Assembly: GCA_951799445.1 (NCBI GenBank)
Contig: OX637292.1
Location: 3,661,296 to 3,725,295, forward strand
DNA from: Pseudisothecium myosuroides
Taxonomy: Eukaryota > Streptophyta > Bryopsida > Hypnales > Lembophyllaceae
Direction of reading: 5' to 3'
DNA: 64,000 nucleotides
The notes below the pieces were generated by a model. It was not told the DNA's origin, made no database searches, and saw only the letters and a list, made by a program, of their open reading frames with translations. Numbering within the stretch: the first letter of the stretch is position 1; each line of letters opens with the position of its first letter. The position numbers were made by a program, and so were the translations under genes. Shown here piece by piece: positions 23,725-36,641 of this stretch.

Positions 23725-26030
23725 AAAAATTTGAAAAAAAAATCCTATTCCCACCAAATCAATAACAACTAAAATGCCATTCTAAATTTCAATAAATTTT
23801 ACTTGTACTTTAAGGTCTGTGGCATTTAACTAGACTTCAATAAATTATATCCTTTTTTATTCTTAGAGAACACAAATGAATGTGTTGTTTATAGCAAATG
23901 ATCAAATTTAAAAAATTTAAGTTTATATTTGCATTTGCAACCAAAATTAGCAAAGAGTGGTCGCATGTACAAAATTAGCCAAATATACAATTAGAGAATT
24001 TTTTACATTTCTTAATAGCTTGGGCAATGATGGATTCACTTCTCTTTGACCCCACATGAAAACCTACCCTATATTGTATTTATTGGAACCTCTATTAATC
24101 TAAAAATATCTAATGGCATCTCCTTAGACTAATTTGAGGTCAAAGATTCCGAATATGAATTCAAATTGTCCAATAAAGATAATAAAGTTTCCAAATTAGA
24201 AACTCAAAAAATAAAGTCCCACTTTTAAAATCCAAGTCCAAAAGTAATGAGCGGGTTAATTTTTCTTGGTCACAAATGATTTTTGTACTAGCATACTACT
24301 GAAAAATTCAATTCAATGCCTTTTCTTTTTTTAATCATAATCACTCTTTTATTCGCTAAATAAAAAAATAGAATACATGTCAATTTTATTTTTTTCCAAA
24401 CGTTGCACGTGATTTTTTGAGTGCTTCATACAACAACAATGAAGCAAGTTGAAAGCCTAAAAAACATACTCTAATATTATGAGTTCATTCTTTTTTCTCT
24501 CTCCAACTAAGGTAAGTAGAAGCATCCAAGGCATTTCCAATCAAGCATCCTAAACCAATCTTAAAAACTTATAGATACAAGTAGCTAGTCCAAAATGTAT
24601 AGTACGGACATATGAATGTAGAAAAAGATTTTGGGTGTATCATGTCATTAAATTCAAAACATTCATGGTACATTTACACAAATCTAGAAAATTACAATTC
24701 TATAAAAAAAATTCATAGATTTCAATTGTTAATGTATTAAAAATAGTCTCATGTATTGATTTCCTACAAAAAAAATGCATAAATTGTTTAAGCCCTGAAT
24801 GCCGAAGGTACTATATTTGGTGTCAATAAAACTTTATTAAAGTTCTACTTTTAGTAATTGAATATTGTTGCACAAAATTTTGGGCATTAAAATTCTTGAA
24901 TTCTAAGTGCTAAGGGTACTCAATGAAGATGAGCCTATGTTGAAACTTGGTAAAATTATTACATTGGAAACTCATTAGAAAAATTGAAGAGTAAATTTTG
25001 AAAAGACATAAATTGGTTATGGTTATGCAAGTTATGTTCTATAGCTTCATATTTTTTTCATGACTTCGAATTCAAATTTAACATGTAAAAAGAGGATTAA
25101 ATGACTTCAATTTATTTTCAAGGTTTTATTCCCTTCAAGATCAAGCATTACAATCTTTCAATCTATATGTGATATTGTTGTATTTTCTATTTTCAAGTAA
25201 TCCATAAACTCATCTAGATTAGGATTGTACAATTATAATTTCAATAGAAATGTTAAAACTTATCAAAATTTTAGTTTTTTGTTTAGTTTAGAACAAACTC
25301 TAAAAACCTAAAAAACAACCTTAGATACCTACGGAATTAAATTACAAATGTTGCAAAAGTGGACAATGGACAACTTTCAAGATTATTTGTAGAAATAAAG
25401 AATGCCCCTATTGGTCCATAAATTAGATCTATTTTGAGCAAAGTACCTTGGTGATAGGCCTGTCATCTTTTTAGAATTAAAGTTTATTTGTAGGTGCTTC
25501 CACCTTACATTTCTAGCCTAGGTAGGGGAGAATTGCCCTATTTTGGCTGACTGTGTAGACTATTTTCTTTCCGTAAAAGAGGAGATAAACAATGATTAAT
25601 TATAGTAAGGTCTTCAATGCAATTGTGGCAAATTTTGATTGCCTACAAGACTCTCAATATTGCAACTATCCCTTAATCAATTTTGTTTTAGCCCATGGTT
25701 GGAAATAGCAAGCCCTATATCACTGGTGTGGGGGGAACAAAATCTTCTATTGAAAAATTCACAGTAATTATGTTTTGAGAAATAAAAAATTGGAAAATTA
25801 TGAAAACCTTCCAAACTCTATTCTAGCACATAGGAAAAAATTTCCACTGAAGAAACCCACCCTACATATATGAGTAATTGCTTAAGTGGTCAAAAATGGG
25901 TTGCTTCTTTTGTAAGGACATCAAGGCCCAAAAGTGGTAGATGGATTTCCACATCACCATAGAAATGAGGAATGCACCTATTGGCCCCCAAAAATCAAAT
26001 TGATTTTGGCAAAGTAGCTTGGTGATAAGC
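23725..26030. other. Intergenic AT-rich DNA, no supported gene
   Basis: No frame longer than about 60 codons and no splice-bounded exon was seen. A block at about 25370-25465 recurs in diverged form at 25940-26035 (AATGC-CCTATTGG followed by CTTGGTGATA), so an old local duplication is likely. Confidence 0.45.
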
Positions 26031-26231
26031 ATTAGAGGAGATTCGGGCCTGTAAGAGACTACGAGTTCCTAGACTGTGGGAACTCTGCAGGAATGCTAGG
26101 ATTTTTTCAATATTCTTTTAACATTTTAACAAAAAAAATTAATTAAATTTTTTTTTTGACAGCAAGGCGCTGGTTTCGAGCTTCGGGAACAACCCTAAAA
26201 CAGTCTTCCGGAGGCTCAAATCTCCTCTAAT
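26031..26231. mobile_element. MITE with ATTAGAGGAGATT inverted ends
   Basis: The left end ATTAGAGGAGATT (26031) is mirrored exactly by AATCTCCTCTAAT-type sequence ending at 26231, giving a 201-bp element. The interior is AT-rich and non-coding. The family was not identified. Confidence 0.55.
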
Positions 26232-28193
26232 GTCTTGTTTAGGGCTGAGGCAAGAGCTCGGTGATAGTGTTGACCAAGTTTTTTTTTTCATTTTTAATGA
26301 AATGCCAAAGTGGCGATATTGAATGTTACGGTGGTGCTCCAAATTTCAACATTCATCCATATATTGGATAGAAAATATCACATTCGCACATATCACATAT
26401 CCATAATTTAGTTTTCATTCACAATTTGGCGATTTCATCCAAGATTTTTTTTTAAAATTTGAAGTTTTCTGGCGATTTCTGCCCTTTCACTGCTACTATT
26501 TTTTTCTATGGGCTTGATGCAAGGCCCATTATTTTGGTGCAATTTGACCACAAATCGCCAGAAAAAAACAGACACTGTTGCTGACCCAGAGCTTGGTGAT
26601 AGGGCTGACTCAGGAGCATGATCAAATTCGGGCCATCGTCACTTCGTCATTGTTTTTTCGTCACTGTTTCGCACAAGTCTTGTTGCGAAGCGGAAAATCC
26701 AAATCACGTGCCCTTGTCATGATTTCTTTCTCCGAAATCATGACCGTAGCAGCCAGGTTTTTTTTAGGCAATTAAATGTCCAATTTCCTAAAAAAAAAAA
26801 TCTGCAGCTTCAAGTCTATAGAAAAAAAGGGGGTAAATGTGTTAAAAAATGCCAGACTATAATGATGGCCATGCACTCTATAGCTGCAATGCCTCCAAAA
26901 CCTCATTTCATCCATTGTGCAGAGCCAGTATATACAAAAATTGCATACAAAAATTACATATTCAAAATTGCATACTCTAAATTGGCCTCTTTCAATTCAA
27001 ACCCCCGGAATGAAGGAGCCACAAAACTCAGAACCTTCTCGAAAGAAAGGCCACATAACCATTTGTCCAAAAACAAAACAACAACTGGTGGCAACAGTTG
27101 AGTATAAGTTCACTCAGGCCACCGAAATACTGTAGTACGGAGTACTACTGTTTGATTACTTACGTGAGAAATCCCGACTGTTTCACGCCCAATTGCCCAT
27201 ATTCAGTGACAATGTACGTTTCCATCTGATATGCAGACGAACTGTTGCACTGCTGCGGCCTTGCACTCTGGTCTAACTTAAGTTATGGCGAACACAGAGT
27301 TCTCTGTATCCGTATGACGCCATAGCCACGCCAGAAACATCAGTGGAAAGAAAATTTGAAAAAGAGGTGTCAGCAAGGAGTGGATCAGTACTGTGTCTGA
27401 ATAATTGAAGTCCCGGCGACGCCGAATTGCCAAGAATGAATGATTTCTATTGCAAGATTTTCTGCACGACTCTAGCACAGTCAGATTGGATGCTCTGTGA
27501 GCCTAAACTAGCTCTAATGAGAGAGCAAGAGGATTTTTTTATTCGGGAAATTAAACGTGAAAAACATGTGGAGTGGTGACTTATGGTGCGAACGTGGACA
27601 TGCGCAAGCACAAAGAATATCCTCAGTGACTCAGTCCCATACATTTTGGTCCTCCGCCTGTTCTTCTCACTTCGTTGAAGCCGTGCGTATAAATTGAAGC
27701 TCATTGCCCGAGATCACGGCAACCGTTTTGTTCGACTTCTCTATTATATCATCAAGGTTTGGTTTCACTCCTTGTTGTCTTGGAGGGCTTGGTGGCGAGT
27801 GCTTAGAGTTTGCTCACTGTTTCGTAGAGAGTACGTCTCACTTTTTTGATAGTTTGAAGAGTATGAGCAGCGCACCTTTCATGGTCACGATTTGTTGGCA
27901 GTACCGCGTCCCTCGTTTCTCTACATTGATCTAGAGTTTTTTAGGGGTGATGTTCAATTGATTAACCCAGGCCATTGACGAATAGCTTCTTTTTGAATTA
28001 GTGTTACGTTATCTAGAGCTCTTGGAGTAGCGCAACGACGCTTCCGCCATGTTGTTGCATAGAAAATCATTTGTGGTAGCCCTTTGAAGAGATGCTTGGA
28101 AGAGAAACTGCGCTGGCTTGTCGTCTTTGTTTTACTGACTTGCATTTTCTATCCTATGCGGTGTGTTTCAACGAACAGTAAGACATTACCAAG
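26232..28193. other. Intergenic, 5' flank of the second RNase T2 gene
   Basis: A hairpin of TTTTCTGGCGATTT against AAATCGCCAGAAAA spans about 26465-26566. A GAGCT-GGTGATAG-GTTGAC-type direct repeat occurs at about 26252 and 26588. No gene is supported; the right end should hold the promoter of the RNase gene. Confidence 0.45.
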
Positions 28194-29450
28194 ATGGCGT
28201 TGAAGCTGCTGGCTCTCAGTTTACTACTCGTGGCAGCAGTCATGCCAGCGGAGGGAGAGGCCGAGAAAGAGTTCAAGGCTTCTGAGTCGTTTGACAAAGC
28301 TCAACGGAGAAAGGACAACAGCTTTGACTACTTTTTCTTTGTACAGCAGGTGAGTCGCGAAGATTATTATTCCGACAATTTTAATAGTTTACTCTAGTTA
28401 GTGATCTTAAGTGCGCTCTTATTCACGCTAGGAAGAAGAGCGCTCTTCTTGTAGGCGGTTGTACACTTTGCGAGGAACATTTTGAATTCTGAACTGACCA
28501 GAGCGTTGGCTATTGCAGTGGCCCGGATCGTTCTGCGACGCGGCAAAGCCTTGTTGCTTCCCTGTGACTGGCGCACCGGGTCCCTTTTTCGGTATCCATG
28601 GCCTATGGCCGAACCGCAACGACGGCTCTTATCCTGCGTCATGCACCAGGGAAGAGTTTGACGAAAGCGAGGTACTGCATCTCTCAATCATTCCCTCAAA
28701 TATTTCAATGGTTCTACCATTTCTCCCCACTCAACGTTTCTAGAATGAACTAGATATAACTCAATGGCAAGAAGCCTTGAGAGCATTATCGGACAAAATG
28801 CCGAGTCGTTCTAAGCAATTGAAAATGTTCATATCAGTACATTGTAGGTGACCTAAGGGTGTAGAATGAGGAAGGATTGTCGTTATGATCTTCTTGTGAC
28901 TAGCCAACGAGCACCTGGCTTGGCATTATAGTTCTGTAATCCAAATTAATGGCCAGTTGCTTCGGCGTTGGCATTGCAGCTCAGTGACGTCATAGCGCAC
29001 ATGAACAAGGACTGGGGTACATTGGCGTGCACCTCAAGCCACAACGAGGACTTCTGGGAACACGAATGGTCCAAACATGGCACTTGCTCCGGCTTCACCC
29101 AGCACGATTACTTCCAGACCTCTACCGACCTGTACAACAACTACGACATCACCGGAGCTCTTAGCAAGGCAGGCATCGTTCCGGACGACTCGTTCTACCC
29201 GATTGCCAAAATCACCCAGGCATTCACCACTCTCCTCGGCTTTGCTCCACAAATCGAGTGCAACACGGACCCTGAAGGCAACAAGCAACTGTACCAAGTG
29301 TATATCTGCGTTGCGAAAGATGGACAGACACTGATCAAGTGCCCCGCTCCCATTCGCAACCCATGCAAGGGCAGTGTTCAGTTCCCAGCTTTTGACCCCT
29401 CCACCGCAACCGGTGAAGACGCGCCTGCTGACGGATCCGAGGAATTGTAG
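28194..29450 (+). CDS. S-like ribonuclease, RNase T2 family (three exons, 259 aa)
   Basis: The exons 28194-28349, 28519-28671 and 28980-29450 join in phase to a 259-residue secreted RNase T2. A signal peptide (MALKLLALSLLLVAAVMP) is followed by a 25-residue acidic linker that the neighbouring paralogue lacks, then FDYFFFVQQ. Block I FGIHGLWP has its catalytic His at about residue 79. Block II FWEHEWSKHGTC carries His131, Glu132 and His136. The C-terminal half (PEGNKQLYQVYICVAKDG) closely parallels the gene at 20476-21829. The intron that splits that gene after its ALAEAG motif is absent here, so this copy has lost one intron or the other has gained one. The ATG at 28194 is preceded by AAG in a favourable context. 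Confidence 0.95.
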
Positions 29451-30654
29451 AGTGGTAGGCCAGGATCAGGACCAGGACAATGAGGGTTGTGACCGGGACC
29501 TTGACTCCTGTAACTGTATATACGAACTAAACGTTTTGAACTGCAAAATGGGCATGCTGTGGAGCTAGTGAGCTGAAACTAATTTCTTGATCAGCTTGCC
29601 TGTCTAGGCCTGCTAATGCTCACAAAGTCTTGAAAACCCTGCTTCTTTAGTTTCTTTTGGATTTCAATCTCAATACGAGCAAGGTCCATGACCAGGTGCG
29701 ACTCGTCATGCAAAGTGCACATCTTCAAATGTGGTTGTCTAAACTGGCAATGATCTGACTGAACTATTGTTTGCAGAACCTAAAATCTCAACCAATCTTG
29801 AATTTGAATGATTATTTTATTGTGTAGTTCAGACGGAACATTAATTGTGAAATTTCGTATTTTGACACAAATGAAACGAGTGGTTAGAAGTTAGTAAGAA
29901 AACAATCAATGGGACCAACAATGGTCACCTGGATTTGCCCTCGACCATGGACAATGGAGAGAGGCTCTTACAATGTGGTTGGAGCTACCAATTCTGGCGA
30001 TTATCACTTAATAATTTTTGTTATTTTGGTTGCCACAATTAATGGTAATATACAACAAATTTACTCAAAAATCTGGCTAAACTACTGCATTCTCATCCGT
30101 AAGTTTTCTCTAGCTAGACCAATTTTTGACTGAAATCTGATGATACTGAGCCCGAAAAGGTTAGCTGCATCAACTCATTCTTGCATCACATCTCGATTTT
30201 GGACCCCCATGGAGGCAACACTTGTTCAATGTTTATTCAATTACATGAAAGTTCAATGCTAATTCAATGTATTGTTTGGCACTAAGTCATCACTTAAGCA
30301 ATGCCCATTGAAGCAACAATAAATCAACACTAAATGGTACAATCTCGTCTTTACACTTATCAAACAATTGGCATTGTAACAACATTAAAATAGTGTGTTT
30401 TTTCTTCCATTTCCAAGTCAATACCAAGTTTGTGCAAATTGATTCAATATTTTATGAACAAGTATTCAAAATGCAACATTGCATCAACCTTGTTTCTATA
30501 CTAATTCACCAATCAATCTTTTGTCACATTGATCCAACATTATTCACAAATTCACAAACCTTAACTAAGGAGATCTAATTCTCAATCCTTGCATTTCATT
30601 CAAGAAGAAAGTTTCAAACAGAAGTTTAGAACCAATTGTGAGCAAGAATTGTAT
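29451..30654. other. Intergenic, 3' flanks of the RNase and transposase genes
   Basis: TTCAATG/CAATG-type short repeats are frequent at 30215-30380, as in subterminal regions of CACTA-like transposons, but I could not identify a terminal inverted repeat. No gene is supported. Confidence 0.4.
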
Positions 30655-33600
30655 TCAAAACTTGAATGAGTTTACAAAGAAGAAGTCTACTTTCTCAAAA
30701 TGAGGAACTACTTGTACAGCTTTGAGGATAGAAGTAGTTTCTATTACTACATAAGCTTCCATCTGTGTCTGTGACCACTTCAACTCTACACATTCGAGAG
30801 TACCGTTGAACCTCACATATTGATACATTCGTACAAGTGCCAAATCTTTTGTTACCTTGTTTGCCTCCGCATCAAATAAGTTGCATCGGAATAGCAAACG
30901 AAGCTGCCCATACGAAGTCCTCTCCTCTTCTCCAACATCTTCCATTTGAATGGCAACTGAGTTGTACCACTCTTTTCCATGGAATTCGTGAGATGCTCGT
31001 GCATACATAGGCCAATTGCCAAATCGAGTACCACCACCAGGAGGTATGGCCAATGATCCATAAACTTGGAGTACCTGTAATTGACAAGAGGGAGCATCAT
31101 ATATCAACAAAAATGAACAAATTTCAAGCTTTAGGATTTTTTTTTTAAAAAAAGATATAGAAAAATATTAAACACACTTACTTCAGCATCCTTCAAATTG
31201 TTGTCATGGGTGTAGGCTTTCACGGCTATTGCCAATTCCAAACAAATCTCTGGTTGTGCAAAGAGTATCCGTTGCAGTTTGGTTGGATTTGAATAGCTAG
31301 AAGTGGCAATACTGTCAAGTGCCAAAGTTTGTATGCGTAAGGTAGCTTGGTATCCAGCCAAGACATTTTGCCCAACTTCCACAGCCTGCAATCAACTCAA
31401 AAATCAACTTCAAATTGAGATAAGATTTAAAATTAATTTTGAAGTCATTCAAAGGGTCTACTTTGCCTTGTGATTGACTAACTGACTGAAAATAGACATT
31501 ATTTAGAAAATCTATGAAGTCAAGCATTATTTAAAATTTGCTTACATACCAACTTGATAGGTTTAGATCATACCAAGTCTAGAGCTGTTGTTTTCTCAAC
31601 AGTGGGTGCAAAACCTTCTCTTTCTTGGGCAATTTTTCGAAGTGCTTGTAATCTTCTATTGTGCTTCACAATGTAGTTGATGTAGTCTTTCCGATTGCTG
31701 CGTCTATAAGCTGATGTCATTAAAGCAATATGTAAGTGCTCATAAAGAATAGAGCTATACTCAAATGGCGTACCAGAACTCCGAATTGCATCACTAAAGT
31801 GGCTCATGGCGTGGACTTTCACTAAATGAAAATCTGATTTCTGCCATCTTGATAATGCTCCTGTAAAAGCCCGAATTGCTCTGTGAAACAACAAAAAATT
31901 ACCAATGAGATTGTAGTTCACTGAAATGATTGATTAAGTAAGTATTCAAATCAAGTTGGAATGCAACTCTTATATGCTTCAACTTTGATCACTTACTCTT
32001 GCATAAGCTGATCCATATTTGCAAGGGACTCTTCAGTGTGTTCCTTTGACCGACAAGCTTTCTCATACCACCTTAAAAATTTCACGACAACTTTAATGAT
32101 ATCCCTTCTAAACAATCCAATTATGCACACAACGATCACTTGCACCACAATTGACATAGATGTTAGTTATTGATAAATTTATTTTCTAGTTTTCTACACG
32201 TTCTAAAATCACAAAGTGAAGACACAAATAGTCACAGGACAAAGGAATCAGCTCACATAAATGACAAAGGAATCAGCTCACATAAATTAACAAAGGAATC
32301 CCCAACCAAGGGCTCCCTAAAAGCCCAAACAATGCAATCATTTCATATAAGTAGACTCATTTGTGGAAAGTGAAGGCATGAATACTAACCTGCATCACTG
32401 ACCGATGTTCAAAAGCTGCAAAATTTGAGTTGGAAGTGAAGTACCCTCCTTTGTCTGTGCCAGGAACTCGGAACTCTGAAAATCTAGAAGAATTCTTAAT
32501 ACAAAGAAGTCTCTGATCCAACTCGGGAAGAATGGTAGCAGATGTTGAAGTTGCAATGCTTCTTAGTATATCTACAAGTGTCTTGAACACTCCTAGATCA
32601 GATTGATGAAGCATATCAACATTCACTGCTCTATATGGGTTGCCAAATGTTGTATCCCCTCCTGCAAAGCCCCATAGAGCACACTGCCCCAATATGACAA
32701 GTAATTAGACAAAATTGATATGATCTATATATTTCAAGGATGTATTTAATATAGCAATTAACTCTTTTAGTCTAGGGTGACAACTAAAACACAAAATGAG
32801 GTAAATGGCAAACCTGTACAGGGTGAATTGAATATCGTTTGGAAAGGTCCGCAGCCATTGATGGGGAAGATCTTTGAATCTCTTCTACAAGTCTCTTCAT
32901 TTCTATCTCTGTTCTATAAGGGAATCTCTCATGGACATTCCTCAACTTCTCTGAAGGGCAAAAACACATGCTACAAGGAAGCTTACACTTGTTTGTGTCA
33001 AAGGTACACGTAACCTGTACAATTCCACTCTTTTTATATTAGTTATAACCACATAAAATCTTTAAAACTTCAAATGTAAGTACCAAAAATATAATTTAGA
33101 ATCAATTATAACTTGTATCAAACCTGTTCTAACTCATACTTTACAACCCTCGGGATGGTCACACACATCCGCATATAGCCTAGGATACACCCATCGCTCT
33201 TCACCATTAGGATCTAATAGTAAGATTCCTCTACAACAAACAAGTGCCATCAAGTTAGAACCAAAACAAACTCAAGTTGGAAACAAACATTTTAGCCATA
33301 TAATATCCAATAAAATTCAAGATAAAAATTCAAGATAAAAAATTAGGCTTACGTTTTACTGGCATCTTTCAATGATTTTAAGACATGGTCCAAACAATTT
33401 TGAAAAAGTTGCAATCTCTCTAGGTGGGTCGATTCAGAAGATGGAAGTATGGGAAAAATTGCTAGAAGAGCATGTCCTTCATCCAAATATCTGTTTTCAC
33501 AAGCTATATTTCCAATGCTGAGCACAAGAGGATGCCCACTAACTTTTCCATCATTTGACAATGAAGTCTGATCGCTGTAAAGTATCAATGGTGCAATCAC

Positions 33601-34076
33601 AGCACCTTCGGTATTAACATGCTCCTACAAGACACAATGAGAGATTTAGAAAATGAGACATGCATTCAAAATTGATTTGAAGTTCAAAACTAGGAAACCA
33701 ATCATTAACTTGCAAATAAACCACAAAGTACTTGCATTTGTTCCCACCAATTCGCCGTGCTAGGAGTTGAATACACCTTTTCATCCACACTCAAATTCTT
33801 AGAGTTTGGATATATTTCAAATCCTTCAGCAACAACAGGAGAAGAGAAAAGAGACCCCAAAGCATCAATAGGATCTCGGTAATGTAAAATGTGCCCTTGA
33901 ATAAGTTCTTGTTTCCAACCATCTGCTGCAGTTAAGGTATCTCCTTCGTAGCTGTCCAAATCAGCAGTTGATCTCACTGAAACATCTTCCAATTTAAAGC
34001 TTGGATGAAATAGTACTTGGTTGAATAGAACATTTATATCTCTTATCGATAAACCGCTATTGTTTATGTTGCATTC
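30655..34076 (-). CDS. Plavaka/CACTA-type transposase, nine exons, 5' end missing
   Basis: DDE-type transposase. The minus-strand exons are 33732-34076, 33353-33624, 33140-33230, 32814-33014, 32390-32683, about 31997-32139, 31574-31880, 31182-31385 and 30655-31074. All phases agree, giving about 760 residues. Recognisable Plavaka-family blocks in order are DPIDALGSLF, WWEQMQ, APLILYSDQTSLS, VLSIGNI, a Cys-rich patch (CKLPCSMCFC), NVDMLHQSDLGVFKTL, VHAMSHFSDAIRSSGTP, and a C-terminal block with YGQLRLLFR and FFVNSFKF. The frame is open at its 5' end but has no ATG, so an upstream exon is missing or unrecognised. The sixth exon has no AG acceptor in the needed phase. A second gene starts head-to-head at 34226. 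The family is best known from fungi, as far as I recall. The element may be recently active or just decaying. Confidence 0.8.
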
Positions 34077-34225
34077 TTAATGTGTTGTTATATGATGCGT
34101 TTTTTGATCTAAAGTGTTTTTTAATGTGATGCGATGAGTTCTTAATAGCTATGAATTGTTTTGATGCGATGTGTTTTTTATGTGAAGTGATGTAGCTTAT
34201 CTTTTCGTGGATTTATATTATGTAG

Positions 34226-35632
34226 GTTTGCCAGATGGAATCTCCGCTTCCGATCGAATTCTTTTGCACAAGTTGAAGAAAGATACGAAAGAGCAATCTA
34301 CTCAAATTGTCAAGCTTACGGACATGCTAGCCGTAGCAGTTCGAGAAACCATACCACCTCCTCGATGCACTCAGTGGGAGTTTGTAAAGATATAATTCAA
34401 GTTTCATAGAGTTCATATCTTCAAATGTATTGCAATAGTATTTTTAGTTTGTATATTGTTGTTTTGTTGTTTCAATTTTTTGATACTAATTAATCAATTT
34501 GAATGCTTACAGCGGAAGTTGGCTTCAATCATCCGTTCCTTTCTTCTTGGGAAGGATCCATCTACAAGTTGCATTCATCCACAACAAGACAAAATTAAAA
34601 GAGCCATATTAGAGGACTTTGGTGTTTTGGATGATCCAATCATTTGCAAAAAATTTGACCAGGCATGGGGACCACAGTCAAGCTTAGAACCTGGCCTCCA
34701 AAGTAGAGTCTCAAGAAAATTTCGTGATGCCAGAGGTCACATGACAAGAGTGGTGAGAGATGAGTTTTATTGTCTCTTAGGGATTTCCAAGCCCCCAGCC
34801 AATGAAACTTTTGAAGTGAAGGATATGTGGAGAACCAAACTTGCTGAGATGCAAGAAGGTATGTAAATTCATTTGAGTTTTTTTTTGAAATTATCATATT
34901 AAATTTTTACCTTAAGCTTGCCATCTTAGTTGCTCCAAGTGTTGTGAAGTTGAATAAGAGTCTCTAGATTAAATACAGATTGTAAATGTATTGTTGTAGA
35001 TTAAATACAAATGTGTTGTTTATATATGCATTGTTGTAAATTGTTTTATGTTATTTATTTTTGTTATCACTACAAGAATGTTTCCAATACATTAACACAT
35101 TGTAATTGCTTCAGAGGACACATGGCATTTCAGTTTAGATTTGGAGGATCCATACGGATCAGATGCGGTTTATGGAGCTATCTCGAAAGCAATGATAGGT
35201 TCCAAATATCCTCGAAATGGAAAGGTTGAACTCCTTTTGAACCAAGCAGCTTTCTTTGTGTATGTGGTAAGTATACTTGATTTTTGATGTTTGCATTTAC
35301 ATTTCTATTTTAACATTTACAATTGGTGAACTTGTTACTATGTTGTGCCTAAAGTAGACTTTTCAGTGTTCGACAATGCAATGTCTTGTACTATTTGATG
35401 AATTTATTGGCTTTGATTATTCATATGTTGTTTCCTTGATTTCCAGATGGAGTTGGCAATGGCTAATCGGAATTTGAGAGAAGGGGACTTTTGAGAACAC
35501 GAGGCAGAAATGTTGAAAATTGAAGTCCATTTACAAGAATGTGCCCCATTCATGAAACGTGTGAAAATCATAGACCTTCCTTTGGCATCCCCAGGTCATG
35601 ACAGTGGATCTAGTGACTCTTTAGAGATGTAG
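34226..35632 (+). pseudogene. Unrecognised four-exon gene, head-to-head with the transposase, one internal TGA
   Basis: The exons 34226-34383, 34513-34858, 35115-35266 and 35447-35632 join with clean GT-AG sites and consistent phases. The product reads WEF then RKLASIIRSFLLG, AILEDFGVLDDP, WHFSLDLEDPYGSDA and NQAAFFVYV. The last exon has TGA at 35492-35494. The same frame then stays open to TAG at 35630-35632 (ending SSDSLEM), so TGA may be a recent nonsense mutation or the true end. No ATG precedes the first exon; an upstream start exon is missing or too short to see. I do not recognise the family. Its position suggests an accessory gene of the transposon, but that is inference. Confidence 0.5.
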
Positions 35633-36567
35633 GTTTGTAAGCATTGTGCTCTATAATGAGAGATTCTGTAGTGAGACATTCTATAGTTTAGACAGCCACC
35701 ATTTTTTGAAACATCATTTGTATGAATACAAATCGTTCAAACAACTTTTCAATTGGCTATGCTTTTCAATTGGCCATGGTTTTGAATTGATACCTTTGAA
35801 GTCAAAGGTAACATCCTTTGAATAGGCAATGCAGTGTTTAGTTTTGAATCAAGGAACTTTTCATTGTTGAATTTTATAGAAATTAGTACAGCAATATGTA
35901 AAACAGTTGCAACCATGTAGTGTATAATTGTTACTAATACAGTCTTTAAGTTAGTACTATTTGCATAATGAATGAGACATGTGACGTCCATAGATGCAAT
36001 ATGAATGCATTATAGTAGTTAGTGATTTTGCACCATTAAGTTAATAATGTCACAACTTTTGTTGTTGCAACGTTGATTATGAAATGGTAAGGTTTTGAAC
36101 ATCGAAGCAACTGAATATGCATTGTTTTCACACAACATTGGCATTGTCTTCATTAGAGTCACCAATCCAGATGCACCTCAAATCCATCAATCAAAGCCTC
36201 CCTATCCAAACTATCATTCAGGCTGCTTCTAGAATTCATTTCTCACAAACATATCACCCCATAAATCCAAGCTGGCTCCCAGTATGTACCAAATTAAATG
36301 TAGAGATAACATTACAAGCATGATGGTTATGACTTACTACAAAGCAAATGAACTCTGTAGGCAACTGAAGTGAAGACACCCAATGCTGATCTTACTTTTG
36401 ATGGCTAAAAAGGACAAAAATCAGGTGCATGCAGGGATCAATTTTTATATGCCCTATGTTTGATTCATCGTAACTTTTTCATATCACTTCCAAAAGCTAC
36501 GAAATCACTTTCGTTGTACTCCATTTTCGACGCCCTTCGTATCCTGGGCAAAACGAAAATGCAAAAT
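35633..36567. other. Intergenic, no supported gene
   Basis: CAATTGG/TTGAAT-type short repeats at 35740-35890 could be subterminal repeats of the neighbouring transposon. No terminal inverted repeat was identified and no gene is supported. Confidence 0.4.
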
Positions 36568-36591
36568 CGCTAGAAGGAGGGGTCGAACCTC

Positions 36592-36624
<33 letters not shown>

Positions 36625-36641
36625 AACTGAGCTATTCCAGC
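36568..36641 (-). tRNA. tRNA-Asn (anticodon GTT)
   Basis: The 74-nt minus-strand gene begins GCTGGAATAGCTCAGTTGG. The anticodon loop CTGTTAA gives GTT. The T arm GGAGGTTCGACCCCTCC is intact and the acceptor stem closes with CTAGC plus discriminator G. A TTTT terminator follows within 5 nt. It matches the plant nuclear tRNA-Asn(GTT) that I remember. Confidence 0.96.
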
